A program made the translations under genes and the position numbers. The notes below the pieces were generated by a model. The model searched no databases. It saw only the letters and a program-made list of their open reading frames with translations, and was not told where the DNA came from. Source: Sphingomonadales bacterium (GTDB taxonomy: Bacteria > Bacteroidota > Bacteroidia > Chitinophagales > Chitinophagaceae). Taken from it: a stretch of 64,000 nucleotides of DNA. The DNA lies in NCBI GenBank assembly GCA_016872155.1, contig VHBB01000006.1, positions 32,551-96,550 of the forward strand. Direction: 5' to 3'. Each line of letters begins with the position of its first letter. Within the stretch, counting starts at the first letter, position 1. Positions 29,073 to 38,623 of this stretch are shown one piece after another.

Positions 29073-31310
29073 ATGCGAAATCAGCTCGCACTGTTTATTC
29101 TATTATCGCTTTGCGCTACTTCTATGCTGGCGCAGTTTACCCCAGTAGCCGTAACCGGATTCAACCACGATATAGTGGCTGAGGCTGGAACCAGTTCGCT
29201 GGCGGTTACGAGTACGCAGATCGATGGACCTAATGTGACCGCATCTAACAGTGTGCTGTATACTGCTGGTTTTGCAGCCACCAATACGATTAGCGCCGGA
29301 GGATTGCCCAATGCAGGTACGTTTAGTTCTACCACCGCCGGATCGTATGCACTAGCAGCCTACACAGGTAATAACGCGCTGATCGTGCCTCGTAGCCAGT
29401 CGGGTACGCTTTCTCTTCAAACCCCGGCCGCCTATACCAAGATCAGGTTACTTGCTTTTTCTGCAGAAGCCAATACAGTTGCCTGTTTGCTCAACATCAG
29501 TTTAACATTTAGCGATGGTACCATTACGCCTTATCTTACCAATTACACCCTCTCGGATTGGTTTGGAGGAATGGTCAATGTGGTCAGTCAGGGAATGGGG
29601 AGGGTCAAACGAGTGGCCGCTGGTCCTTATACTCCCGAGGGAATTACGACAAACGATCCCCGGTTTTATTTCATTGAGATAACACTAAATTGTACCGACC
29701 GTTCCAAGTTGTTGCAAACTGTTCGCATTAACAATGTTTCCGCTGGTACCACATCGGTTTATCCTAATGCCGTATTCATGGGTCTGTCTGGCACTGCATT
29801 CTCTCAAGCCATTGCTCCTGTCATTACGGCTTCTGATTGTACGGGGCCTACCGGAGTCATTGCTCTTACGGTAAGTGGCGGCAGTTCTTATACCTATGCG
29901 TGGAATACGAATCCCATTCAAACGACTTCGACCGCTACCGGTCTGGCACCCGGTAATTACAATTGTGTGATTACCGATGCCGCAGGATGTACGACCACTT
30001 TCAATGGTACGGTATCGCTCAACAACAATGCCACGATCTCGATTGCGGCCACTCCCTCTGTTATTTGCAATGGAGGGTCTACCCAACTAACCGTAGTGCC
30101 GGGCACGGGAACACTCACTGATTATAGTTGGACACCCGGCACCCTCTCTGGTACTTCAATTACCATTAGTCCTACAGCTACGACCACCTACATTGTATCG
30201 GGCACCAATGGCTTAGGTTGCACGGCAGCTGCTCAATTTACCGTTAATGTGCAAGCCATTCCTGCAGCACCGATGGCTAACCCTGTTGCTGTGTGCAATG
30301 GTGCTACAGCAACACTTACCCTTAGCGCCCCTAATCCTTCACTCGCGTATAATTGGTACAATACGGCCACCGGCGGAACAGCACTGGTTACAGCCAATTC
30401 GTACAGCGTAACCAACGTTACGGCGCCAGCCACGTATTTTGTAGAGGCCGTTAGTAGTGCCGGATGTACGAGTGACAGCAGAACTGCTGCTTCAATAACG
30501 GTCAATCCCATTCCGGGCTCGGCCTTGCTAGCTGATACGGCCGTATGCCCGGTAACAGATGCCATCCTTCGCGTACGTAATGCCATCGATCCGTTGCTAA
30601 CCTATCGTTGGTACAGTGCGCTTAGCGGAGGAGCTCCTGTGGCGACAGGCTATACGTTCACGATCGTTGGTGTCTCGGCCCCTGCTGTTTGGTATGTCGA
30701 GGCGGTCAGCACTGCGGGATGCGTTAGTACCCCCCGTGAGCGAATGGCGGTTTCGCTTATTGCACCCTTACCGGCGCCGGTGGTGGCTATCGATACGATA
30801 TCGTTCTCGTCACTGAGTTTTTCTTGGCCCGCTGTTGCGGGGGCTACCGGTTATCTGGTGAGCAGCAATGCGGGCACTACATATCTGCCACCCAGCTCGG
30901 GCAGCAGTGGTACCCGCCATGTAATAAGCGGATTGCCCGGTAATACGTCTGTAACCCTATTGGTCAAAGCCACAGGGCCTACTGTTTGTCAGACCAGCGC
31001 AGCTTCGCTTCCGGTCTCGGCCACCACATTGAGTACCCGCGAGATCTTTGTGCCCAATGTATTTACACCGAATGGCGATGGAAAAAATGATGTGCTTCGG
31101 GTCTTTGGAAATTACATTCGGTCCATAGACTTCAAGATCTTTAATCAATGGGGGCAATTGATCTTTTCCAGCACCGATGCTTCGGTGGGATGGGACGGAA
31201 AACACAAGGGGCAGTTGCAGCCGGTAGGCGTGTATACCTACACGTTAAAATTAGTTCGTCAAGATGGCACGAGCGTTATAAAAAAAGGAGCCGTCAACTT
31301 AATTCAATAA
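29073..31310 (+). CDS. Secreted T9SS type B (gliding-motility C-terminal domain) cargo protein
   Basis: 745 aa. Signal peptide at the start (LALFILLSLCATSMLAQ). A unique N-terminal domain of about 240 residues is followed by repeated Ig-like/SprB-type modules, several with TYAWNTNP, YNWYNTATGG and YRWYSALSGG cores and CNGATATLTLS-like openings. The last 85 residues are the CHU_C type B sorting domain: VFTPNGDGKNDVLRV, FKIFNQWGQLIF, GVYTYTLKLVRQDG. Such proteins are exported through T9SS and held at the surface or released. It is directly followed by its usual partner type, PorP/SprF. Ala, Thr, Ser and Val bias is typical of this class. Confidence 0.92.
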   Translation: MRNQLALFILLSLCATSMLAQFTPVAVTGFNHDIVAEAGTSSLAVTSTQIDGPNVTASNSVLYTAGFAATNTISAGGLPNAGTFSSTTAGSYALAAYTGNNALIVPRSQSGTLSLQTPAAYTKIRLLAFSAEANTVACLLNISLTFSDGTITPYLTNYTLSDWFGGMVNVVSQGMGRVKRVAAGPYTPEGITTNDPRFYFIEITLNCTDRSKLLQTVRINNVSAGTTSVYPNAVFMGLSGTAFSQAIAPVITASDCTGPTGVIALTVSGGSSYTYAWNTNPIQTTSTATGLAPGNYNCVITDAAGCTTTFNGTVSLNNNATISIAATPSVICNGGSTQLTVVPGTGTLTDYSWTPGTLSGTSITISPTATTTYIVSGTNGLGCTAAAQFTVNVQAIPAAPMANPVAVCNGATATLTLSAPNPSLAYNWYNTATGGTALVTANSYSVTNVTAPATYFVEAVSSAGCTSDSRTAASITVNPIPGSALLADTAVCPVTDAILRVRNAIDPLLTYRWYSALSGGAPVATGYTFTIVGVSAPAVWYVEAVSTAGCVSTPRERMAVSLIAPLPAPVVAIDTISFSSLSFSWPAVAGATGYLVSSNAGTTYLPPSSGSSGTRHVISGLPGNTSVTLLVKATGPTVCQTSAASLPVSATTLSTREIFVPNVFTPNGDGKNDVLRVFGNYIRSIDFKIFNQWGQLIFSSTDASVGWDGKHKGQLQPVGVYTYTLKLVRQDGTSVIKKGAVNLIQ

Positions 31311-31312
31311 GC

Positions 31313-32308
31313 TTGAAAAATGTAGTCATCATAATTGTTACTTGTTTGGTTTGCCAGTGGAGTGCTGCGCAAACGGATCCTCACTTTTCGCAGTTCTATG
31401 CATATCCTCTGGGATTAAATCCCGGATTGGCCGGTGTAAACGGAGGAGATTTTAGGGTCAGTGCCGTCTACCGAACCCAGTGGGCACAAGTAATGACCCC
31501 CTTTACGACCATGGGGATCTCTGCCGATGTGGCGACCCAGAAAAATATAAACTTCGGCATCAATTTATTGAATCAGACCGCGGGCAATGCGGGCTATCAA
31601 TATCAGCATGGATACCTGACCATCGGCTATGGGGGCGTTCGGTTCGGAGAAGACGATAACCAGCAAATTAGTTTTGGAATTCAGGTAGGGGCGCTGGCAC
31701 GCAAGTTCGATCCTTCGGGATTTCAATTCGGCGATCAATGGAATTCCATTACAGGCTATGACCCTGCCGTTTCATCGGCCGATCTGCTGCCCCGAACCTC
31801 TTCTAGCGATCTGGACATGGGGGCTGGGGTGTCCTATAGCGATGCTCGTGAAAATAGACCCCTGCGCCTGTTTGGCGGGTTTTCGGCCTTTCATCTAAAC
31901 AGACCCCAAGATCCATTTGTGACCCGCTCGGTGAGTCAACAAATACCCATGCGGTTTTCGGTGCACGGCGGGGTGCAAATAAGCTTGAACGAACGCATTC
32001 AACTTACGCCCCAATTTCTTGTAACGAAGCAGGGCACGGCCATGGAACAAATGCTGGGGATGTCGATTCGAATGCCGGCCGCCTCGAATGCCGACCTGCT
32101 GGCCGGAATCAATTATCGGATCAATGATGCCCTGGCCCCTTATCTGGGGGTGGGCTATGGGCAATGGTTATTTGGATTCTCTTATGATGTAGCGGCCGGC
32201 GAACTGGGCAAACAAGTGCCCGGCACCAGCAGTTTCGAGCTTTCATTGACCTATACGGGACTTCCGTCGGGGCGCCCCATTCGATACCTGTCTTGCCCCC
32301 GTCTTTAA
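31313..32308 (+). CDS. PorP/SprF family T9SS-associated outer-membrane protein
   Basis: 331 aa. No in-frame ATG fits the signal peptide; a TTG at 31313 starts NVVIIIVTCLVCQWSAAQ, then the hallmark TDPHFSQFYAYPLGLNPGLAGV of the family. A beta-barrel follows and the chain ends SCPRL. PorP/SprF proteins bind type B sorting domains and form the exit or anchoring partner of a specific cargo. The start codon lies 2 bases after the stop of the cargo gene, so translation is probably coupled. Confidence 0.92.
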   Translation: MKNVVIIIVTCLVCQWSAAQTDPHFSQFYAYPLGLNPGLAGVNGGDFRVSAVYRTQWAQVMTPFTTMGISADVATQKNINFGINLLNQTAGNAGYQYQHGYLTIGYGGVRFGEDDNQQISFGIQVGALARKFDPSGFQFGDQWNSITGYDPAVSSADLLPRTSSSDLDMGAGVSYSDARENRPLRLFGGFSAFHLNRPQDPFVTRSVSQQIPMRFSVHGGVQISLNERIQLTPQFLVTKQGTAMEQMLGMSIRMPAASNADLLAGINYRINDALAPYLGVGYGQWLFGFSYDVAAGELGKQVPGTSSFELSLTYTGLPSGRPIRYLSCPRL

Positions 32309-32401
32309 GGCTTGATAATCAGCCTGCCATAAAAAAGCATCCCCCCGGCGGGCCCCTTCAAAAAACAAAGGCCTTTTTTTGGTGATTCGTGCCCTTGCCT
32401 T

Positions 32402-32409
32402 TACCTTTG
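32402..32409 (+). promoter_or_regulatory. -7 promoter element of the rpsL-rpsG operon
   Basis: TACCTTTG matches TAnnTTTG, 24 bases before the rpsL ATG. Confidence 0.65.
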
Positions 32410-32433
32410 CTCTCCCAAAAATAAGGGTCAAGA

Positions 32434-32814
32434 ATGCCTACTATTCAACAATTAGTAAGAAAAGGAAGAGAGATCATCAGAGCCAAAAGCAAATCGAGAG
32501 CACTCGATGAGTGTCCTCAGCGTCGTGGTGTATGTACCCGCGTGTACACGACCACGCCCAAAAAACCTAACTCTGCCCTGCGCAAAGTAGCCAAGGTTCG
32601 TTTAACCAATAAGATCGAGGTGATCGCCTACATTCCCGGAGAAGGTCACAACTTGCAAGAGCACTCGATCGTGTTGATCCGCGGAGGTCGTGTAAAGGAT
32701 CTGCCCGGTGTTCGTTATCATATTGTGCGCGGATCGCTTGACACCGCCGGTGTAAAAGATCGCAAGAAGAGCCGTTCTAAATACGGTACCAAGAAAGAGA
32801 AAGCCAAAAAATAA
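32434..32814 (+). CDS. rpsL: 30S ribosomal protein S12
   Basis: 126 aa. It sits at the decoding centre of the small subunit. Signatures are [13 protein letters not shown], the [15 protein letters not shown] loop containing the lysine linked to streptomycin response, and [18 protein letters not shown]. Length and lysine-rich tail are normal. It forms an operon with rpsG 26 bases downstream. In this window the usual fusA gene does not follow; a convergent deaminase gene does instead. Confidence 0.99.
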   Translation: MPTIQQLVRKGREIIRAKSKSRALDECPQRRGVCTRVYTTTPKKPNSALRKVAKVRLTNKIEVIAYIPGEGHNLQEHSIVLIRGGRVKDLPGVRYHIVRGSLDTAGVKDRKKSRSKYGTKKEKAKK

Positions 32815-32840
32815 ATTCAACTTCCTAACATTTTTTTGAT

Positions 32841-33308
32841 ATGCGGAAAGCACAAGCCAAAAAACTCCCTTTAGCACCCGATCCAAAATTCAGCGACAAA
32901 CTCGTTACTCGTTTTGTCAATAATCTTATGTGGGAAGGAAAGAAAAGCGGAGCCTTTACTATTTTTTACAATGCGCTCGATAAAGTGGCCAAGCAAACCA
33001 GTGAAGATGGATATGAGGTTTGGAAAAGAGCCCTGGCCAATGTGGCTCCCTCTGTAGAGGTACGTAGCCGTCGTATAGGAGGGGCTACCTTTCAGATCCC
33101 ATCCGAAGTTCGTCCTGACCGCAAGACCTCACTGAGCATCAAATGGCTTATTCGCTACAGCCGTGAGCGTAATGGTCGCAGCATGGCCGACAAATTGGCC
33201 AACGAGATCGTGGCTGCCAGCAAGGGCGAAGGGGCTGCTTTTAAAAAGAAAGAAGACACGCATCGTATGGCCGAAGCCAACAAGGCTTTTGCTCACTTTA
33301 GAATCTAA
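32841..33308 (+). CDS. rpsG: 30S ribosomal protein S7
   Basis: 155 aa primary rRNA-binding protein that nucleates the 30S head. It begins [17 protein letters not shown] and contains [17 protein letters not shown], the conserved beta-hairpin. It is co-transcribed with rpsL. The stop overlaps the 3' end of the convergent dCMP deaminase gene by 4 bases. fusA and tuf must be elsewhere. Confidence 0.98.
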   Translation: MRKAQAKKLPLAPDPKFSDKLVTRFVNNLMWEGKKSGAFTIFYNALDKVAKQTSEDGYEVWKRALANVAPSVEVRSRRIGGATFQIPSEVRPDRKTSLSIKWLIRYSRERNGRSMADKLANEIVAASKGEGAAFKKKEDTHRMAEANKAFAHFRI

Positions 33309-33808
33309 ATATCTTGTTCTCGAAACGAAAGGGTAAGTTCCGTTAGATCGGTGCTTACCTTTTTGCATTTTATGCCAGCCGTTTCGAGCATGCGCCGAGA
33401 AGCTTGGGCGGATTCTTGACCTTGGTATTTATCGGAGAGATAGATCACTTCTTTTATGCCGGATTGTATGATGGCCTTGGCACATTCATTGCAGGGAAAA
33501 AGGGCCGTGTAGATCTTGCAGCCCCGCAGGTCGATGCCGATATTATTTAAGATGGCATTGAGTTCGGCATGGCAAACATAAGGGTACTTGGTCTCTAGAA
33601 ATGCACCTTGTTTGCTCCACGGAAAATCATCGTCGTGACAGCCGGCGGGTAGTCCGTTATAACCGGCCCCTACGATCTTGTTTTGCGGGTTAACGATACA
33701 GGCGCCCACCTGGGTGCCTGGGTCTTTGCTTCTGCGTGCAGAGAGCAGGGCAACGCCCATAAAGTACTCATCCCAGCTAATGTAGTCTTGTCTTTTCTTA
33801 GTGGCCAA
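33305..33808 (-). CDS. Deoxycytidylate (dCMP) deaminase family protein
   Basis: 167 aa zinc-dependent deaminase. The catalytic HAE motif is in [12 protein letters not shown] and the second zinc motif is PCNECAKAI. The N-terminal [20 protein letters not shown] is characteristic of the dCMP deaminase/ComEB group, which converts dCMP to dUMP for thymidylate synthesis. Its start overlaps the end of icd by 11 bases, so it is probably translated from the icd transcript. Confidence 0.93.
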   Translation of the reverse strand: MATKKRQDYISWDEYFMGVALLSARRSKDPGTQVGACIVNPQNKIVGAGYNGLPAGCHDDDFPWSKQGAFLETKYPYVCHAELNAILNNIGIDLRGCKIYTALFPCNECAKAIIQSGIKEVIYLSDKYQGQESAQASRRMLETAGIKCKKVSTDLTELTLSFREQDI

Positions 33809-35033
33809 TTTTTTGTTGCAGGTTTTGATCGATCGCGTCCAGAAATTCTTCGGTGTATAAAAAATGTTCTCCGTGCTTTACCTTGTTGCCATGTATACAG
33901 ACGGCCAGGTCTTTGGTCATTTTACCGGACTCAACCGTTTCTATGCATACCTTTTCTAAGGTCTCGCAAAAATCGATTAGCGGCTGGTTGTTGTCGAGTT
34001 TTCCTCGAAAAGCTAGTCCTCTGGTCCAGGCAAAGATGCTGGCAATGGGATTGGTGCTAGTAGGTTTGCCAGCTTGGTGATCGCGGTAGTGGCGGGTTAC
34101 GGTTCCGTGTGCGGCTTCGGCCTCCATTACCTTACCATCGGGCGTAATCAATACCGAGGTCATGAGTCCCAACGAGCCGAATCCTTGTGCTACGGTATCA
34201 CTTTGCACATCTCCATCATAGTTTTTGCAGGCCCATACAAAATTGCCATTCCACTTCAGAGCGCTGGCTACCATATCATCAATTAGTCGGTGCTCGTATA
34301 GAATGCTTGCTTGTTCAAAGGCGGTCTTGAACTCTTGTTCATAGATGCCCTGAAAAATATCTTTAAAGCGGCCGTCGTATTTTTTTAAGATCGTGTTCTT
34401 GGTAGAGAGGTATAAGGGCCACTTTTTACTCAGCGCCACATTAAAACAGCTGCGTGCAAATCCCTGTATGCTCTCGTCGGTGTTATACATGCTCATGGCC
34501 ACGCCATCAACTTTAAACGTGAAGACCTCGAAGGTTTGTGCCGGGCTGCCGTCTTCGGGCGTAAAGGTCATGGTGAGTTTGCCTTTCCCTTTTATTACCG
34601 TATCGGTAGCACGGTACTGGTCGCCAAAGGCATGACGACCCACAATGATCGGTGCGGTCCAGTTGGTGACCAGACGGGGAATATTTTGAATAACGATGGG
34701 CTCTCTAAAGACCGTTCCGTCCAAAATATTGCGGATGGTCCCATTGGGGCTCTTCCACATTTGCTGCAACGAGAACTCCTTTACGCGTGCCTCATCGGGC
34801 GTAATGGTAGCGCATTTAATACCGACCCCGTATTGCTTGATGGCTTCGGCCGCGTCGACCGTAACCTGGTCTTTTGTTTGGTCTCTGTATTCGATGCCAA
34901 GGTCATAATACTTGATATCGAGGTCCAGATAACGAAGAATCAATTTGTCTTTGATGAACTTCCAGATAATACGGGTCATCTCGTCACCATCGAGCTCCAC
35001 CACTGGATTTGTTACTTTGATCTTTGTAAGCAT
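33798..35033 (-). CDS. icd: NADP-dependent isocitrate dehydrogenase, eukaryotic-like dimeric type
   Basis: 411 aa. It oxidises isocitrate to 2-oxoglutarate with NADP. The opening [20 protein letters not shown] and the blocks [44 protein letters not shown] and [18 protein letters not shown] match the subfamily that includes mitochondrial and cytosolic animal enzymes, not the 730-aa monomeric type. It is the middle gene of a minus-strand run: zip transporter, icd, dCMP deaminase. Confidence 0.97.
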   Translation of the reverse strand: MLTKIKVTNPVVELDGDEMTRIIWKFIKDKLILRYLDLDIKYYDLGIEYRDQTKDQVTVDAAEAIKQYGVGIKCATITPDEARVKEFSLQQMWKSPNGTIRNILDGTVFREPIVIQNIPRLVTNWTAPIIVGRHAFGDQYRATDTVIKGKGKLTMTFTPEDGSPAQTFEVFTFKVDGVAMSMYNTDESIQGFARSCFNVALSKKWPLYLSTKNTILKKYDGRFKDIFQGIYEQEFKTAFEQASILYEHRLIDDMVASALKWNGNFVWACKNYDGDVQSDTVAQGFGSLGLMTSVLITPDGKVMEAEAAHGTVTRHYRDHQAGKPTSTNPIASIFAWTRGLAFRGKLDNNQPLIDFCETLEKVCIETVESGKMTKDLAVCIHGNKVKHGEHFLYTEEFLDAIDQNLQQKIGH

Positions 35034-35060
35034 GTACGTTTTTTTTAGTTTAGTTGAACA

Positions 35061-35885
35061 TTAGCCTAGTGCTACATCGAGTATCATCATGACCAAAAAC
35101 CCACCGATAAAAGCCAATACCGATCGGTCGGTGTACCGGTCTCGTTGCGTTTCTGGAATTACCTCTTCTACCACAACAAAGATCATGGCGCCGGCTGCAA
35201 AGGCAAGGGCAAACGGTAATACAGGTTGAATATACACAACGGCCAGGGCACCGGCTACCCCGGCCAATGGTTCTACAATGGCCGAGAGTTGGCCGTACCA
35301 AAAACTTTTAAATCGACTTACCCCGTTTCTTCGCAGGGGCATCGAAACGGCGATTCCCTCGGGAAAGTTCTGAATACCGATACCGATGGCAAGGGTGATG
35401 GCGCTGGCAACAGAGGCGTCTTCCATGCCAATGGCAGCGGCACCAAAGAGTACGCCCACCGCAAGCCCCTCGGGAATATTATGCAAGGTAATAGCTAAAA
35501 TAAGCAGGGTGGTCTTGTGTAGTTTAGTCTGCAATCCCTCTGATTCTTCGAGACCAAAGTTCAAGTGCAAATGCGGCATTACCCGATCGAGCATGTAAAT
35601 GAACAAGGCCCCCAATAAGAAACCCACGGCGGCAGGCATCCAGCTATAGCCCGGATAAAGTTTCTCCGAGATCTCGATGGCCGGATTGAGCAGTGACCAA
35701 AAACTGGCCGCCACCATTACGCCTCCGGTAAAGCCCAGCATCGGATCCAATACCGAGCGGTCCATATTCTTAAAGAAGAAAACCAGTGAAGCGCCCAGTG
35801 CGGTCACCAGCCAGGTAAAGGTGGTGGCCAATAGTGCCGACCAGATGGGTCCTAGCTGAAAAAAAAGCTGCTCCAATTGCGTCAT
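35061..35885 (-). CDS. ZIP family metal transporter
   Basis: 274 aa with about eight membrane segments. The central metal-binding helices are LAITLHNIPEGLAVGVLFG and ITLAIGIGIQNFPEGIAVSM, carrying the HNxPEG and QNxPEG signatures of the ZupT/GufA-like ZIP group. It takes up divalent metals, usually zinc or iron. A His/Met stretch (DRVMPHLHLNFG) lies in the variable loop. A TAAATTTG box 19 bases upstream is a likely promoter for this gene and perhaps icd. Confidence 0.93.
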   Translation of the reverse strand: MTQLEQLFFQLGPIWSALLATTFTWLVTALGASLVFFFKNMDRSVLDPMLGFTGGVMVAASFWSLLNPAIEISEKLYPGYSWMPAAVGFLLGALFIYMLDRVMPHLHLNFGLEESEGLQTKLHKTTLLILAITLHNIPEGLAVGVLFGAAAIGMEDASVASAITLAIGIGIQNFPEGIAVSMPLRRNGVSRFKSFWYGQLSAIVEPLAGVAGALAVVYIQPVLPFALAFAAGAMIFVVVEEVIPETQRDRYTDRSVLAFIGGFLVMMILDVALG

Positions 35886-35904
35886 GGTAAAAAAATTACA
35901 ATGG

Positions 35905-35912
35905 CAAATTTA
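35905..35912 (-). promoter_or_regulatory. -7 promoter element of the ZIP transporter gene
   Basis: TAAATTTG on the minus strand, a full TAnnTTTG match, 19 bases before the ATG. Confidence 0.55.
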
Positions 35913-35972
35913 ATGAATTGCTATCGTTATCTTATCAGAAGAAGTTGTTTAAATCGACTATATTCGATTTGC

Positions 35973-36932
35973 GTGAAAACGACCTTCTATAGTGCCCTTT
36001 TATTTTTTTTACTGGTGCTCTCGGGCTGCCAAGAAGAAAAGAAGATTTCGTTGCTGGGAGATGAGCCGGTAGCGCCCGCCGACTTTATACGTTTTTTTCG
36101 GCCGCTTTCACTTCCCTATACGGTAGCAGATACGTCGCTACAGTCCAAGCCCCTCGATTCACTGGGCATAAGTATGACGAATCTTAAGACCATGTTGCCC
36201 GATTCGATCATTGCGGCCGCTACCGTAAAGGGGACTACTGGTCGCTTCTATGCCATGGGCAGAATAGAAGTCCCCGAAGGGGAGACCTATCTGCTGATCA
36301 GACAACAGGTTCGCACTACCGCTCGGGTGCTGGTTTGTGCCTTTGCTCCGGACCATACATTCATAGCGCTTTTGCAAGGCCTTTTCGTGCCTCGCCATAC
36401 TACTATTTCAGAAGCGCTCCATGTCGATCGTCGCTTTTTGTTTACCCGTGTGCAACAAAAAAAGAGTACTGACGGATCGCTCAGCGAAGGCAAGGAGGTC
36501 TATGTGCTCAACCAGGCCGCAGGCCAATACACATTGATCATGACCGAGGCGCTCGATGACAAACCAACGGAGTTGGTCAATCCCATCGATACGTTGCCGG
36601 ACCATCATCGATGGGCCGGTGATTACAGCAATGGAAAAATGAATCTGGTATCGGTGCGAGACGGACGCAAACCCGATCGGATTAGTTTTTTTGTGCATTT
36701 CGAAAAAAAGAATGGCAACTGCACCGGCGAACTTAAAGGCGAGGCCTTCTGGAAAAATCCTCGCGTGGCCGAATATCGACAGGATGGGGATCCTTGCGTA
36801 CTGCAATTTCAATTTTCTTCCGGGGGTGTAACGCTGCGCGAGGAGCGATGTGGTTCGCGCCGGGGCCCTGATTGTCTATTCGACGGATCTTTTGTACGCA
36901 AAAAAAAGCCCCGAAATAAAAAGAAAGGTTAA
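35973..36932 (+). CDS. Lipoprotein of unknown function
   Basis: 319 aa. I chose the GTG at 35973 because it begins a lipoprotein signal (FYSALLFFLLVLSGC) with lipobox VLSGC; starting at 35877 would put 32 odd residues ahead of it and overlap the ZIP gene. The mature part has no domain I recognise. It contains a region with PEGETYLLIRQQV and TARVLVCAFAP, and a Lys-rich, basic tail (KKKPRNKKKG). It lies 29 bases upstream of the phosphorylase-like gene. Confidence 0.75.
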   Translation: MKTTFYSALLFFLLVLSGCQEEKKISLLGDEPVAPADFIRFFRPLSLPYTVADTSLQSKPLDSLGISMTNLKTMLPDSIIAAATVKGTTGRFYAMGRIEVPEGETYLLIRQQVRTTARVLVCAFAPDHTFIALLQGLFVPRHTTISEALHVDRRFLFTRVQQKKSTDGSLSEGKEVYVLNQAAGQYTLIMTEALDDKPTELVNPIDTLPDHHRWAGDYSNGKMNLVSVRDGRKPDRISFFVHFEKKNGNCTGELKGEAFWKNPRVAEYRQDGDPCVLQFQFSSGGVTLREERCGSRRGPDCLFDGSFVRKKKPRNKKKG

Positions 36933-36961
36933 CTTGCCGCTTTGTGTAAAAAAGACACATT

Positions 36962-38623
36962 ATGAGTTTCACTTCTTTTGCCGTGCCTTTTCCCGTTCAG
37001 GAAACCTATAGTAAACGGGTCGCTTATTTTTCGATGGAGTTTGCCATTCACCAGCCGCTCAAGATCTACAGCGGTGGGTTAGGATTTTTGGCCGGATCTC
37101 ATTTGCGCAGCGCCTACGAGTTGCAACAAAATATGATCGGCATTGGAATACTGTGGAAGTACGGCTATTACGATCAATCCCGCAACCAAGATCAGACCCT
37201 CGAGGTTACCTGGAACGAAAAGCAGTATAGTTTCTTACAAGATACCGGCATCAAGTTCCAGGTCATCATTCACGAACATCCGGTGTGGGTAAAGGCTCTC
37301 TATCTTTCTCCCGATACGTTTAAGACCGCCCCTCTTTTTTTATTGTCTACCGATCTGCCCGAAAACGATTACGTATCACAGACCATTACGCATCGTCTCT
37401 ACGATGCGAATGTCGCTACCAAGGTGGCCCAGTTTATTTTATTGGGAGTCGGAGGCGCCAAATTGGTCGACCTGTTGGGTTTTCAGCCCGACGTCTACCA
37501 CTTGAACGAGGCGCACGGCATCTCGGCCGCATTTTATTTGTACAGAAAGTTCAATAACAACATCGATAAGGTAAGACGTCGTCTCGTGTTTACCACGCAT
37601 ACCCCCGAAGAGGCCGGTAACGAGAAACACGATATCTATTTGTGTCACCGCATGAGTTATTTCTGTGGGTTGAGCGTCGAAGAGGTCAAGCAGTTGTATG
37701 CACAGCCCAGCGATCAGTTCAATCACTCGCTGGCTGCCCTTCGTTTTGCCCGGTTGGCCAATGGGGTTTCTAAACTACATGGAGATGTTTCGCGCGCCAT
37801 GTGGGCAAAGTACGAGGGAGCCTGTCCGATTGTCTCTGTAACCAATGCCCAAAACTGGCGCTATTGGGCCGACAAGCAACTCTATCGTTTCAAAGAGGCC
37901 GGTGATGATTATGGGTTGGACGATCGCAAGAAATATCTAAAGAAAAGGGCCTTCGAGATCGTGGCCGATCAAACCGGAAAATTATTCGACCCCCATGTGT
38001 TTACCATTGTATGGGCACGCCGTTTTGCCGGCTATAAAAGGGCCGGGCTTATTACCACCGACGAAGAGCGATTCGAGCGGCTAATGGCGAATACAAAGTA
38101 TCCCGTACAGATCATTTGGGCCGGCAAGCCTTATCCTATGGACCATCCTGCCATTAGTGAATTCAATCAACTGGTTCACCTAAGCAAGAAATACAAGAAT
38201 ATGGCCGTGCTTATTGGCTACGAACTCACCCTTTCGAAGCGTTTAAAGCAGGCGGCCGATTGTTGGTTAAATAACCCGCGTGTACCGCGTGAGGCGTCGG
38301 GCACCAGTGGCATGACCGCCTCTATGAATGGGGCCATTAACTTTTCTACCGACGACGGATGGATTCCAGAGTTCGTTAACCATGGCCATAATGGATTTGT
38401 GGTGCCCAAGGCCAACTACGATGCTATGGCCGTGCATGAACAAGACGAATACGATCTCAATAAACTATATGAGATACTAGAGGGTCAGTTATTGCCCTTG
38501 TACTACGAGCAATACGATACCTGGCGCCAGATTATTAAAAATGGAATGCAAGACGTGCGTTTTGCATTCGACAGTAATCGAATGGCCGACGAATACTATC
38601 AATTGCTCTATAAAGCGAACTGA
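36962..38623 (+). CDS. Alpha-glucan phosphorylase-like protein (GT35), PLP lysine absent
   Basis: 553 aa, the short bacterial/archaeal GT35 layout. The start has YFSMEFAIHQPLKIYSGGLG and LRSAYELQQNMIGIGILWKYG; later come FTTHTPEEAGNEKH, RRFAGYKRAGL and PREASGTSGMTASMNGAINF. In phosphorylases the last motif reads GMK or NMK, and the lysine holds pyridoxal phosphate. Here it is Thr452. Classical phosphorolysis is therefore doubtful; the protein could be a synthase-type transferase or a regulator. It overlaps the tail of ispH by 16 bases and is near a GH13 gene, so a glucan role is still likely. Confidence 0.85.
   Translation: MSFTSFAVPFPVQETYSKRVAYFSMEFAIHQPLKIYSGGLGFLAGSHLRSAYELQQNMIGIGILWKYGYYDQSRNQDQTLEVTWNEKQYSFLQDTGIKFQVIIHEHPVWVKALYLSPDTFKTAPLFLLSTDLPENDYVSQTITHRLYDANVATKVAQFILLGVGGAKLVDLLGFQPDVYHLNEAHGISAAFYLYRKFNNNIDKVRRRLVFTTHTPEEAGNEKHDIYLCHRMSYFCGLSVEEVKQLYAQPSDQFNHSLAALRFARLANGVSKLHGDVSRAMWAKYEGACPIVSVTNAQNWRYWADKQLYRFKEAGDDYGLDDRKKYLKKRAFEIVADQTGKLFDPHVFTIVWARRFAGYKRAGLITTDEERFERLMANTKYPVQIIWAGKPYPMDHPAISEFNQLVHLSKKYKNMAVLIGYELTLSKRLKQAADCWLNNPRVPREASGTSGMTASMNGAINFSTDDGWIPEFVNHGHNGFVVPKANYDAMAVHEQDEYDLNKLYEILEGQLLPLYYEQYDTWRQIIKNGMQDVRFAFDSNRMADEYYQLLYKAN

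Noticed and set aside
32365..32392. Possible terminator AAAGGCCTTTTTTT before rpsL
   Set aside because: The stem is only about 5 bp, so it is too weak to call as a terminator of the PorP/SprF gene.
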